Below the pieces are notes generated by a model. The model worked only from the letters and a program-made list of their open reading frames with translations, ran no database searches and was not told the origin of the DNA. Position numbers and translations under genes: made by a program. This document shows positions 36,858 through 47,612 of a stretch of 64,000 nucleotides of DNA, piece by piece; position 1 is the stretch's first letter, and each line of letters opens with the position of its first letter. This stretch comes from Parascedosporium putredinis. Its lineage: Eukaryota > Ascomycota > Sordariomycetes > Microascales > Microascaceae. Location of the stretch: the NCBI GenBank assembly GCA_949357655.1, contig CASHTG010000001.1, positions 2,976,001 to 3,040,000 of the forward strand, written 5' to 3'.

Positions 36858-38727
36858 GCCCTAAAAGAGGATGGCAAGGGAGCTTATCCAGTGGGCTGGT
36901 TGACCTGTGCTCAAATGGGACACGCACACAACCCCACACTCACCACACCAAAATGACGGGTTCCCGCAACTTCCCTTGCGGGCCGGAAATTTGGGCCTCG
37001 ACTCCGCCACCCCAGAGGATGAAACGGGAAGTGGAATTTCGAACAAAAGTGGAAGGAAAAATTAATTTTTCCCAGGGAAGAAAAAAAAAAAAGACCACAA
37101 CCAAAAAAGAAGGCGCGAAAAAAGAAAGGAGATGGAAAATAGGGGAAATTGCGTTGATACCCAATCCCCATTCGCGCCTTCTCATAGAATATCCGGCCCG
37201 CGCCCGATCTTCAGTCTTCAGCTCTCTCGACTTCAGTTCTGTTTATTGTTCTGTTCGTTTTTCTCACGAGTCGCTTCTTCTTTCCCCTCCCTTCTCGATA
37301 TCCTTTTCGCATCTTGCGCAAAATTCTCCCTTCTCACACGTTTTTTCCCGCATTTCTTTTCCCTTCGTCTTGCCGACAATGCGCAACTCGCGTCATGCGG
37401 CAGATGCAAAAGACATAACCTCGGACCGTCATCGACCGGACTCCTCTGCGTCGATTGGTGCCCTGCTCGACTGGTTTATGACTCACAGCAAGTTGGTTGG
37501 GCAGCGCTGGCTGGTGATTGAGCAGGGGGAGGTGGTGACTGGAGGAGTCACGTCACATCACCCCCTTTCCCGAAGATTGAGGGGTGAATCTAGCCGTGCC
37601 GCTCCGTCCCTTCCACTTGTCGCTTGTCTTTTTTCCCCTCCATTTTTCTTTTCTTTTTCTTTTTCTCTTTTTTCTTTTTCTTTTTCTCCCTGTGGCCTTC
37701 TTCGTCGGTGCATCCATCCTCCCAAGGCCAGAGTCTCTCATACCGTCCGAAGCTTGCCCGCCTTGGAACATCGTCTTTTGTCTGCGTGTTCTCATCGATC
37801 ACGCAACGGGGGTTTTTTCTTTTTTTTTCTTGTCTCGCTCGAGTTTCCTGGTTTGTTTTCTCTTATACCATACCCTTGCTTCGTCCCTGTTACCCCTGTC
37901 AATCTTATCTTCTTTTTTTCTCTCTATTTTTCTAATCTGTTTTGGCTTTGGAATGAATGGTATAAAATGGTCCTGTAAACATAGCCCCGTCTTGTATGAA
38001 CTTGGAGATGAAAAGCCTGGGAAAGACATTCACGCGGAGGACACGCGGTAAAAGAGAAGTAATGGGTAACCATGTATGTATTTGGGGATGTCATGTCATG
38101 TAAGGAGCCGATAGAATTTCCTATTTCCCCACCTGTCTTACCTTGATTTCGCAATCGAGTATGTCCACCCCGGCCAACAAAGACAAAGCGAAAAAGAAAA
38201 ACAAAATAGACTAGATATCCCACCGAGGACCCCCGTTAGTATTTCGTACTCGTTCAAAGTGCTCAATTCAATTTATAAATGCAAGTCACCAGACCGGTGG
38301 AGGGTGTGAAATCTGGGGTCTGAACTGGATCCGTTGCGTGGACCATAGTGACGGGGAGCTGATTCCGGCGATGCTGTATGATGGTGTTCATGCCGGGCAA
38401 TCTTAGCCGGTGGCTACCGCTTCTAGAATGAATGCATCTTGCATCTCGTGCTTTATTTTCCCTGGGGCTTATTATCCGTGGTCCGAGCCATCAATGATGC
38501 ACCAAGTTTAGCAGGGTCGCGATGTGGTGGCCCTCCATCATCCCTTTTGGCATGGCCAGACCTGGCCATTTTCAATTGTTTTCCGACTTTCCTATAATAC
38601 TATCAATTGATATCTGTGTTGAACTTGCAAGTCTAGGCAATGCTGTATGGAACGGAGAAATGAGAACAAGGGCATGCATCACTGACAAGGGAAGGAAGGA
38701 GAAAAAAGAAAAAAAAAAAAAGAATCG
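36858..38727. other. Intergenic region, CT-rich in the middle
   Basis: Strong CT-rich stretches at 37190-37370 and 37600-37720 and T runs near 37810-37830 suggest another transcribed leader or promoter. The open frame from ATG 37380 (MRNSRHAADAKDITSDRHRP) has no recognisable domain and runs into low-complexity sequence, so I do not call it a gene. Confidence 0.4.
38703..38722 (-). terminator. Pol III T-run terminator of the tRNA-Val gene
   Basis: On the minus strand, six nucleotides after the tRNA 3' end, there is a T run of more than 10 nt broken by a single C. This is the expected RNA polymerase III termination signal. Confidence 0.8.
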
Positions 38728-38816
38728 TGATTCGGCCCGGGCTCGATCCGGGGACCTCTTGTGTCCAGCACCTTGTGGATGTTAGACAAGCGTGATAACC
38801 AACTACACCACCGAAC
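38728..38816 (-). tRNA. tRNA-Val (AAC) with a 16-nt intron
   Basis: Read on the minus strand, the acceptor stem is GGTTCGG/CCGAATC with discriminator A. The D arm TGGTGTAGTTGGTTATCAC is typical of fungal tRNA-Val. The anticodon stem is CTTGT/ACAAG with loop CTAACA..C, giving anticodon AAC at 38782-38780. The canonical intron position after base 37 holds a 16-nt insert (TCCACAAGGTGCTGGA). The T stem is CCCGG/CCGGG with loop ATCGAGC, so position 54 is A instead of the usual T. That slightly weakens the internal B box and could mark a divergent copy. Acceptor pair 2-71 is a G:T wobble. The fold is otherwise complete and a Pol III terminator follows. Confidence 0.88.
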
Positions 38817-40148
38817 CAATGATTGATGGTTGCAACCTCCAACTCCGGAGTGATGCTATGGAGCTTTGCCAATTTCACCCCCTCGGTCTTTGGAAGGGGA
38901 TTGGAGAGGCGAACAGTCGTGCCACGACTCCGGGCGACTTCGAAGTGCAGGATGCAATGCAATCGAACAAAAATGCAATGCCTGGAACATGGATCCATGG
39001 CCTTGAAATTCTCCAATTGCCTTACTCTCATAGGCCATAGACTAAGAAGGGGGAGAAAAAGAAGAAGAAGAAAAAGCCACAATTTCTCGAATTCGGTGAG
39101 ATGATTGAATCCAGCGCTCTTTTGCCCTTCTCGAAGGCCACTACAGCCTTGGGATAATAAAATCGGATTGGACGAAACTCACGCCTTGGGCCACAAAACA
39201 TGGTCTTGTCTTGAGCCGAGTAATTTCTGGTGCCGTTTTTCTTTCTTTCTCCCTCTTCCCTTCTCTCTATTCTTGTTTATGTCACCGTGGGCGTGGGTTA
39301 GCTGTTCGAAGGTTGTCGGCAACAGCAACTTTCCCACATTGTAGTGTAGCGTCTGTTTATTATTACCTTCCTTCCGCTTTGGGAGGGGAGATTTCCTAAT
39401 TCTTCAAGTCAAGCAGGACTTCGAGACGGCGCGGGGCAGCCGAGCCAGGGCGCAAGTTTCCCGCTGCGCACGCCATCGCCACAAAGTCTTGTCTCTCCGC
39501 GCTCCACCGCCGGTGAAGCAAAGGAAGGAGTGATAAGACCCGACTAACTCCTTCAAGGATGCAATGTTTGGTCAAGGTGCGGGGACGAACACCCAGTGTC
39601 TCTACACTGTTCTCCTCCCCCGGACCTACATAGCCAAAAGGTCGCATCGTGGGGCAGCGGACCAATTGACCGTTATCATTGGAGATTCGCCGCTCTAGTG
39701 GCGGGGTTACAACGGCGCAGATCTAGAGAGTCACCGGCAGGGCGCGGCGCGTGTCTAGTCTTCCTTTTTCTGTCATGCTAGATCCATCCTTCTTGATTCT
39801 TTCCTCTCCTCGACACACTCCCACCTGGAATCGTGAATTTGGCCTTCGTTCTATCTTTACCGTCGAAGAATCCATTCGGCCTTTCGTAAGAGAGCAAGAG
39901 AAAGCGTGCGTGGGTGCGTGTTTGTTTCAATAGAACAAAAAAAAAAAAAGAGAGGACACAGGGCGAGAAAGTGAGCAGGAAGAGCGGTGGCCTAGAAAGA
40001 AGGGACTGTTTCTCTAGAATCAAGCGGCGAGAAAAGGCTGGCCACACGCTCGTTCAGTGTTCAAAACCTATCGCGACGACGAACCCCAGTGCAAGGCCTG
40101 TTGCAGAGTCAAGCCAGCCCAATCCATTAGCCCATCAAACTCGGCGCG
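38817..40148. other. Intergenic region
   Basis: About 1.3 kb between the tRNA and the PPOX-like gene. No gene recognised. The last 250 nt should contain the PPOX gene promoter and leader (A run at 39937-39949). Confidence 0.4.
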
Positions 40149-40804
40149 ATGAAGATCTACCCGGACCTAAACCCGGACCTGGCCGCCTGGGCAGCCCGTC
40201 AGCCCGTCTTCTTCACCGGCTCCGCCCCGACCCACGGAGCTCACATCAACGTCTCTCCCAAGGGTCTCGCCCCTCCCACTTCGCCGTCCTCTCCCCGGCT
40301 CTAGTCGCCTACGTCGACCGCACCGGCTCGGGCTGCGAGACCATCGCCCACGCCTACGAGAACGGCCGCCTCACCATCATGTTCAACTCCTTTGGCCCCG
40401 CACCGCGCATCCTCCGCCTCTTCTGCAACGCCGAGATCCTCGAGCAGGACCACCCCAGGTTCGCCGCCACCCTGGCCAAGATTGGCGACGCGAGCGGCAC
40501 GGGGCGGAGGGTGTACGTCGGCGCGAGGGCCATCGTGCTCGGCCACATCTGGAGAGTCACTACGAGCTGCGGGTTCGGCGTGCCCCTCATCCGCAAGGAG
40601 CTGCTCCCTCCGGGCGAGAACGAGCTGTACGCCTTCGCCGAGAGGCCTACGATGGAGCTTTGGGTCTCGAAGCAAGCCGAGAGCGCCGACGGAGCCGTGC
40701 TGGAGTACCAGGCGGCGAACAACACTACGAGCCTGGATGGGCTTCCTGGCCTAAAGACGGCGAGGAGGGATGCGGGGAGAAGTGGCTGGCCCGTAAAGAA
40801 CTAG
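40149..40804 (+). CDS. PPOX-type flavin-binding family protein
   Basis: Member of the pyridoxamine 5'-phosphate-oxidase-like split-barrel family (fungal FMN-binding branch); substrate unknown, probably a cytosolic flavin- or deazaflavin-dependent reductase or oxidase. ATG 40149 opens MKIYPDLNPDLAAWAARQPV, followed by FFTGSAPTHGAHINVSPKGL, the typical first strand and INVSPKG motif. Then come VAYVDRTGSGCETIAHAYEN (the GSGxET motif), GRLTIMFNSFGPAPRILRLF, and the C-terminal WRVTTSCGFGVPLI, all hallmarks of the group. A CCCC run at 40270-40273 breaks the frame. One extra C gives KGLAPSHFAVLSP, so it is likely a missing base. Intronless, about 218 residues. The family is confident; the reaction is not known. 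Confidence 0.86.
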
Positions 40805-41641
40805 AGGCCCGGGCAAGGACGCTGTGGAATGAGAGAACCTCGGTATTGTTTGGCTTTTTGTTGGCTGTTTTGTTGTATGCTCTGCAAAGGGCGTTTGTAT
40901 AAATCTAGGACAATAGATGCCACCGATCACTTTCACGTTTGGCACATTTGCCGCCCATGCCTTCGTTGCAGATCCAACAAAAGGGAGGGTAAGGGGTTTA
41001 GAAAGAGACAGTTTCAATTAGGGCGATGGCTTGACTGCTTATGAATGATAAATCCTTGACTTTTGGCTGGAACTGCGAGGTAGCTAGACACACTCTCGAC
41101 AGCCATATTCCATTATCCTTCTAGCGCAGCGGGGAGGGGAGGGAAGGGGGAAGCGTCCACATTTGAGGATCCTAACTCGATTACCGCTAGGGCAAGACTT
41201 AGCAAACCATGGCATGGCAGCCAGTGCTTGTCCGTGGCATCTTGTGTTTGGATTTCCGACGAACTCGCTTCCCGACAGGTGCATACCGTGGTTCTTGTTC
41301 ATCTTCTACAACAGGGTCAACTGGATTGTTTCCCCCTCATTTTCCTAGCTTCCTTTGGGGGCTGAGCTTGGGCATTTCCTCGGCAGCTGGTGCGCCGGGC
41401 CTCCAGTCCAAGCACCCGAGCTCTGACAATGATGTTTTTGGAGCTTAGAGATGTCCCGTGGAGAGTCCAAGGCCGAAACACTCACATTCGCGTCGTCGTA
41501 GAAGCAACAGCGCATCGAGGGAGTTGTATCCTCCAGCTAACAATGTCAGGCTTTTGGTCGTTCCTTCGATACTCGTCTGGATGAGAACGGGCTTCCGACT
41601 AGGGTGATTGTGATTTTTGAGCACATGGCTTTGTTGCACCC
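40805..41641. other. Convergent intergenic region
   Basis: Between the plus-strand PPOX gene and the minus-strand upf3 gene; both 3' ends face this region. No coding feature is supported. Confidence 0.4.
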
Positions 41642-43749
41642 CTAGCCCGTTCCGCCTTTGGGTTTGGATGAGGCAGCCTGACCAGAACCTCCTCCAGAAG
41701 AGGGGCTGAGGAGCCGCCACCAGCCGCCTTCTCGCCACCACCACCACCACCGCCACCTCCCCTTCGACCCCTCCTGCTGCGATGACTTGGCTTCTCCTTT
41801 TCTGCCGGAGCAGGAGTAGGGGTAGGAGCGCCGGCCCCAGCGCCGCCAGTGGCGGGGAAGCAGCGGCAGCAGGTTGGGCAGGCTTTTTCTCCTTCCTTTC
41901 GAGAACCTGAACCGTGGCTTGCGCAATCGAAACTGGGCTAGAAGTGATGGCCTTCACCAGCGCATCGTGTTCGGCAAAGTCGACGTAGGCAAAGCCTTTT
42001 CGCTTATCAATCTCGACAAAAGTGACGGTCCCGAATACGCCGAGGGCTTGTTTCAGAAGAGCTTCCGTTACACCTTGAGATGGGTTGGCGTGTTTAACAA
42101 AGCTGCGAGTTGCCCCCGGCGTAATCGAAGTCTTCTTCTGATTGCTAGCCTTGCCCTTCTCGTTGTTGCTCTTGGAGGAGTCCCCAGCAACTTGCTTTTG
42201 GGGTGGTGGTGCCTCCACAGCTACTGGTACTACTGCTGCTGCTGCTGGCTTGGCTGCGGCTTGGCTCGCTCCTGTTGTTTGGTCAGGTCGCTTCTTCAAT
42301 AGAATCGGCGGGTTCGCCGCTGTCGGACCCGAGCCATTAGTCGTGCTTTCTGCGCCTTTACCCTTCTGCTCTGCATTCTTGGAGCCGCGGCCTCGTGATC
42401 GCCCAGACGATTGTGACTTGCTACTAGATGTTGCCGATGGCTGGGCGTTGGAAGAGGTTGCTGCTGGTGTAGTAGCGGTAGCTTGTGGCTGTGCACCCGT
42501 TGAGCCCTTTCCAGCAGTGCCGGTAGTGCCGGCAGTGCCGGCAGTGCCAGCAGTGGTGGTAGAGGCAGCAGTGGTGGTAGAGGCAGGCTGCGAGGGTGTG
42601 GTGGTCTTGGCCTCGGCTTTGGCAGCGTCTAGACGGGCTCGCCTGTGAGCAGTTCCGGGGCTCAAGCCCAAATCCCTCTGGAGGATGCGTGCTGCAGCTG
42701 CAATGCCTGCGCGCCTGCTTTTGGGGACAGCGTCGGCAGCGGAGGTTGAAGAGGTGGAGGCTACGGCAGCAGCAGCAGCAGAGGGGCGGCGGCAGCGGAA
42801 GGCTGTGAGGAGCTTGCCGCAGTCGCTGTGGTAGATGATTTCTTCCCAGCCGCGCCTTTAGCTTCCTTTGTTGAGTCGGTTGTCGACTTCTTTAACAAGA
42901 TCCTGACCTCTTCCCTTGGCCGCTCTCTCTTCTCCGCTTTCTCCTTGCCCTTTTTGAGTCATCTGTACCCTTGCCCTTCGAGCCCTTGGTATCCTGGCGC
43001 GAACCTTTCCCTCCTTTAGAAGAGCTCAAATCTTTGTCTTTGTTGGCCTTCTTCGCCTTCAAAAATTCAATGAGAGGGGTCACTGCGGGGCCAGGCGCGG
43101 CGTTGGCATCCTGCTCGGCTTGCTCGGAGGGGGAGGTTTAGGATTAGCCAATTCTTCAAGGAAAGCCATGAAGTCAGGATCTGTGTCAATGGTCCCCTGT
43201 CTCGGGTCATGCCTCTCCTTGGTGGGAGGTATCCTTTGGAAAGTACACTTCTCCGCAAAGGGAGGAAAGACGAGGGCGGGGTCATTGTACGTATTGCCTG
43301 CGTCTTCCCATGTAGCGTTACGGACATTGTCCATAAGGAGCTGAGCGTATTCCGCCTTGGTTAGATGAAAATAAGCAAGGGAAGGCCGCGAGGGCTTCCC
43401 AGCGCTGAGGTTTTGCGGTCAGCACCTTGGATCCAGAGAAGCTTCGCGGTTCGACCACGACGGAATGATGCCCGCTGTACCTACTTTTTAGCCAGCTTTC
43501 CCGGCGTGAAGAGAAACCAATCCACCTTTCCGTTCCCAACTTTCCATTCATCTCCCAAGATGGACGTGCACTCGGACTCTTTCATACCAGGTGGGAGATA
43601 GCGAAGAACCATCTTGATCCCGTCTGCGGAGGCCTTGGCTCTTGACCGAGATGCTTTGGCGTTCTTATCTCCCCGCGCTGCTGGGTCACGGCGATGGGGA
43701 TAACCCCATTCGCCCTGCTCGTAGACTTGTCTGGCCCGGCGGGTGCCAT
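41642..43749 (-). CDS. upf3: Nonsense-mediated decay factor Upf3 with a C-terminal RRM
   Basis: Smg-4/UPF3 family protein of nonsense-mediated mRNA decay, bridging exon-junction or ribosomal signals to Upf2. ATG 43749 opens MAPAGPDKSTSRANGV, then the Upf3 RNP-like core IKMVLRYLPPGMKESE, GDEWKVGNGKVDWFLFTPGK, then intron 43484-43405 (GTAGGT...CTCAG), YFHLTKAEYAQLL, TWEDAGNTYNDPALVFPPFA and DPRQGTIDTDPDFMAFLEEL, all diagnostic. After a Lys/Glu-rich linker (ILLKKSTTDSTKEAKGAAGK) and Ala/Thr/Ser low-complexity repeats, a second RRM-like fold is visible: SFVKHANPSQGVTEALLKQA, FGTVTFVEIDKRKGFAYVDF. The tail is Gly-rich (run of GGC/GGT codons), ending at TAG 41642. At least six frame breaks, each lacking one base: + strand 43671-43674, 43129-43133, 42951-42955, 42783-42786, 41854-41857 and 41702-41705. 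Repaired, one continuous protein of roughly 670 residues results. Confidence 0.87.
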
Positions 43750-44885
43750 GCCAATGTTAAAGCTCGGCCGTAGTTCGGCTATGAGCCTTGTGCGTCATGC
43801 GAAGTAATTTCTCCTGAGATGGCAAGGCTAGCGGTCTCATCCACGTACGACACAAGTGAGCTGCTATATAATCGAAATGGAGAGGAATTTGCAACAACGG
43901 CACAGCCTCGCGAGTCGTACAACGGAGGATGGGCTGTGGCGTTGCTGTCTATTTTTTTCTGGCTGCAGGCTGTCCCGACTTTGGGCAGAGCGGTGGTGAG
44001 GGAGGAGCTGGGGAGAAAAAAAGGTGAGACCATCCACTGTCGCTGACCAAGTGATGATCCGGCTGCAAAGTCGCGTTCTCAGAAATTTGTGCACGAGAAC
44101 CGGATAAGGAATGCGATTCCTCGAAATGCAGGAATGTGATGGACTCAACATCCAAGTAGTTGCGCAAGCGCAAGACGTATTCTAATTGTTCTTAGGGTGA
44201 GGTGAATGTGAGTTCCTGGCTGGTCCTAGCAAGATTTAACCCCATCTGTGGATGGATCAATGTAACAAGTCATTGAGTCCCGCACTGCATCAACTCCCTC
44301 GCCCAGAGCAGCAACAAGACAGCCCGAGACGATAAACATCACGAGGAATCTTGATAATGATATGCACGCAAAAGGAAAAAAAAAAGGTCGGGAACCTCAG
44401 ATGCTATTCTATTTTCCCTGTGAAAATCTATTTTTACAACATACATGTCGGGTGGGCGGATGCCATGCTCACCGTCCTCGGGAGCTTTTAGCAGCAGTTT
44501 TGCTTGACCTTGGGCTAGCGGGCGACACATGAGCACCGCTGATTGCTGCCCTCGAACGCTAGATGACAAAAGGAGTTGCTGACTCTTCCCTAGAAATTTT
44601 ATGGTGGTGTTGGTTCCACAGCCTCGGGTGCAATGCTCCTTCCCCTTCCAGGGTTCAATCATGGGGGTCTGTGGGCATTCATTGCTGGAAGCTGCAGTGG
44701 AGCTGCCCAAAGCAGCCCCAGGGATTTTTGTCTTCTAGTTGGCTTCACCCCTGAAAAACACGTGATCTTCTCCTCCTGAACACACTAATTTAGAGGCATT
44801 CATAACTCTTTGAAATCCTTCATTCCGGCTAAAGTTCGCCTAATACCCTTTGATGAAACTCAAAGTCACGTGTTTTCCTTCAAGA
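43750..44885. other. Divergent intergenic region
   Basis: Presumed promoters of upf3 (-) and of the region leading to ppg1 (+). No recognisable gene. Confidence 0.4.
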
Positions 44886-45510
44886 TGCCATCTGAAAGCA
44901 ATCCTGAGAGAGCTCAGGGAGTTGGGAGGGTCTGGATTCACCTCGAGATCCTAGATCGGCGGCCCCCTCCGTTAACAACACAAGGCATCGACCTCGTCGA
45001 TACGCGTTTGGCCAACATTGTGCGCCAGTGTCTCGACCTAGAATCGATCCAACATCACCGCCAAACGGACAGGCTTATCTAGATGTTGAGCGGGTGGCCT
45101 CTTCTCCCATAGTGACCCCTGCTACCCAACACCGGACAGCCTTGATTGCCGCTCAAGGCTCTGCAAACCAACGACGTCAGCGAGCTGCCACAGGCGCCCC
45201 TAATTTCCCTTGGCCATCGTTGAGCGGAGCCCCTAGTCTCGCAATCCACGGGAGGCCCTCGGTCGCTCAATTCCAACCCACCCGAGATATTCAGCTCCCA
45301 TACGCATACGCCCCAATCCCCGATGATATAGAGTCGTTTCCCCATTTTGTCGACACCTCATCGCTCGGCCCCGACACGAACGCCCGACAGAACTCTTCCG
45401 TCGAAGGAGCCAACTCTCGCAACGGAAGTACCTCGGCATCGGCTGCTCCCAACCTTACTTCGACCCGCCAGTCTCGTCGAGAATCGCCCTCTCCTCCCCG
45501 TTCATCATGA
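44886..45510 (+). CDS. Upstream open reading region, possible N-terminal extension of Ppg1
   Basis: Two open frames follow each other. ATG 44886 (MPSESNPERAQGVGRVWIHL) runs to a stop at 45080. A second frame from about 45060 carries GQAYLDVERVASSPIVTPAT and runs to TGA 45508-45510, ending SRRESPSPPRSS. The stop overlaps the ppg1 ATG (ATGA at 45507-45510). Given the missing-base errors elsewhere, one extra C at CCCC 45496-45499 would read straight into Ppg1 (SPPPFIMKPVPKPG), making about 200 extra N-terminal residues. Alternatively these are 5' leader frames. The sequence is Pro/Ser/Gln-rich and disordered, with no domain. Coding status is uncertain. Confidence 0.35.
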
Positions 45511-46892
45511 AGCCAGTCCCGAAGCCGGGCCCGGCTAAGCTGGGCCCTAACTCTGGTTTGGATGAGTGGCTAGAAGAGGCGAAGCAATGCCACTATCTTC
45601 CGGAGAGGATTATGAAAGAGCTTTGCGAGATGGTGAAGGAAGTGCTTATGGAAGGTGGGAAGCCAAGATACCAGCCGCACATCTCGTTTGAAGTCATTGG
45701 CCAATGAGCTAACTTCTAGTTTCCAGAGTCGAACATCCAGCCCGTCTGTACCCCGGTCACTATCTGCGGTGATATTCATGGCCAGTTTTATGATCTTCTC
45801 GAGTTGTTCAGGGTCGCCGGTGGGATGCCGGGCGACTCCGATGTAGAGGCCCCCAGTCCTCGACCAATGTGATAACGTCTGACGATATTGAGCCTCCAAG
45901 CTCTATTACCAACCCTAAACTAAAGAAGAAGTTGAGGTCATCCTCTGATGGCACGAGTAGCGAAGTCGGCGATAGCGACAGTTCACCTCCAGCAGAAGCA
46001 CCCAGCACGGAAGCGGGAGCTGCGGTCCATACGAGCTCTCAGTCTGCCGATACTCGGTACATTTTTCTAGGAGATTTTGTCGACCGTGGTTATTTTAGCT
46101 TAGAAACATTCACGCTATTGATGTGTCTCAAGGCCAAGTACGCGGCACCATCCCCCACCTACCACATGACCCCCATGTTGCTAACGCAAGGACTGGCCAG
46201 ATATCCCGATCAAATAGTTCTGGTTCGCGGGAACCATGAGTCTAGACAAATCACGCAGGTCTATGGCTTTTACGAAGAGTGCCAGCAGAAGTACGGCAAC
46301 GCGTCAGTTTGGAAGGCTTGCTGTCATGTTTTTGATTTCCTCGTTCTTGCTGCCATAGTGGATGGCGAGATTCTTTGTGTGCATGGCGGTTTGAGCCCCG
46401 AGATCCGGACAATCGACCAAATCCGGGTCGTGGCTCGTGCCCAAGAAATTCCCCATGAAGGTGCCTTTTGCGACTTGGTGTGGTCTGATCCGGAAGAGAT
46501 AGACACTTGGGCAGTCAGTCCTCGTGGTGCCGGTTGGTTGTTTGGTAACAAGGTGGCCACCGAGTTTAACCACGTCAATGGACTTAAATTGATAGCCCGT
46601 GCGCACCAGCTTGTCAACGAAGGCTACAAGGTAAGCTACCCTGCAGCCCGAGGGCATGACATGGTCGTCAAGTCTTCATCTTCGCTAACCACAGAAATAG
46701 TACCATTTCCCGCAAAACTCAGTCGTTACCGTATGGTCTGCACCCAACTACTGCTATCGGTGCGGGAACGTGGCGTCCATCATGACAGTCGACAAAGATT
46801 TGAACCCGAAATTCAGCATCTTCTCCGCCGTTCCAGACGAGCAACGGCATACTCCACCTAACCGACGAGGTCCAAGTGACTATTTCCTCTAG
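45507..46892 (+). CDS. ppg1: PP2A-type serine/threonine phosphatase Ppg1
   Basis: Catalytic subunit of the Ppg1 branch of PP2A-like phosphatases (glycogen and cell-wall related in yeast; partner of Far/STRIPAK-type complexes). Exons 45507-45654, 45727-46137, 46201-46630 and 46701-46892. Visible motifs: LDEWLEEAKQCHYLPERIMK, TICGDIHGQFYDLLELF (GDxHG), YIFLGDFVDRGYFSLETF (GDxVDRG), YPDQIVLVRGNHESRQITQV (GNHE), ILCVHGGLSPEI, FCDLVWSDPEE, RAHQLVNEGYK, VWSAPNYCYRCGN, and the terminal DYFL carrying the methylatable leucine. A 63-nt intron (46138-46200) has no stop and can be mistaken for coding. About 70 acidic/Ser/Lys-rich residues lie between GDIHG and GDFVDRG, absent in yeast. CCCCC 45850-45854 lacks one base (repair gives APQSSTNVITSDD). 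Intron donors are GTGGGA, GTACGC and GTAAGC. Confidence 0.93.
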
Positions 46893-47612
46893 CCGTGCTC
46901 AAGGTCCGTTTGGGGGTTGTGTATGATAACAGGGAACGCACGCGTTTATTCTTATGTACTTGCTTTCATCTCTCAGTCTCCCTTGAGAGTTTTCTTTTCC
47001 ATGTTGCCTCATTTTTTATGCAAGCTTTACCATTAAAGAAGCCATCATACCGTTGATTTCGAAGCTGCGCCGGGGTACATTCGGGTATACAGGAGCTTGA
47101 AAGGGGCTATGGAATTCAAACAGATACCAATAAGTTTTAAGATTTCCTTCGTGGATGACTCTAGCCGTGTTTGCATGCCTGAGCGACGGACTCGAACTCT
47201 CCGATGCCCCTTTGCCGAGACGTCCCCAAAGAGGTTACTTTGGTCCAAAAATTGAAGAAGGGCTATTGAAGCTCGTCTTGCTACTTCCGCTTGCGGATGT
47301 TGTTATAAGACAACAACTGCGAGAGCATTGCAAAGTAAAGCGGTGCCAAATTCCATTCTAAGGCAACTGGGAAATTTTCTGTTTTTTTCTTTCAGGTGAT
47401 TGCGATGTTAAAAGGTGCGACTTGAATCGAAGTCGTCGCACAACCAAGGAGACTGACTCTATCTTAATGTAGTCAGCATCACACGTCTCCGCTCAAGACA
47501 CATTTTTTCTTTTCGCAACCTTTGGTTGCTCCTGAGTTCCGCAGCACGCGGCACGAAATGCCTCAATAACAATAGATGAACACATGTCTTATCGCTTTCC
47601 ACGGCGCTCATC
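46893..47612. other. Intergenic region between ppg1 and trm12
   Basis: About 0.7 kb with no recognisable gene. It should contain the ppg1 3' UTR and the trm12 promoter. Confidence 0.4.

Noticed and set aside
36953..37978. Open frame of 341 codons on the plus strand
   Set aside because: Most of it is T/C-rich low-complexity sequence encoding Phe/Ser runs. There is no recognisable domain and no splice-supported extension.
41120..41210. A-box-like TAGCGCAGCGG suggesting a tRNA
   Set aside because: No matching B box (GGTTCGA) or acceptor pairing at the right distance.
41642..42671. A separate RNA-binding gene distinct from upf3
   Set aside because: The C-terminal RRM region connects to the Upf3 core through continuous Lys/Glu and Ala-rich linkers once single-base gaps are allowed, and no start codon or promoter-like gap separates them.
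47155..47220. Possible tRNA with a GGACTCGAAC-like B box
   Set aside because: The T stem does not pair, and no A box or acceptor stem can be formed.
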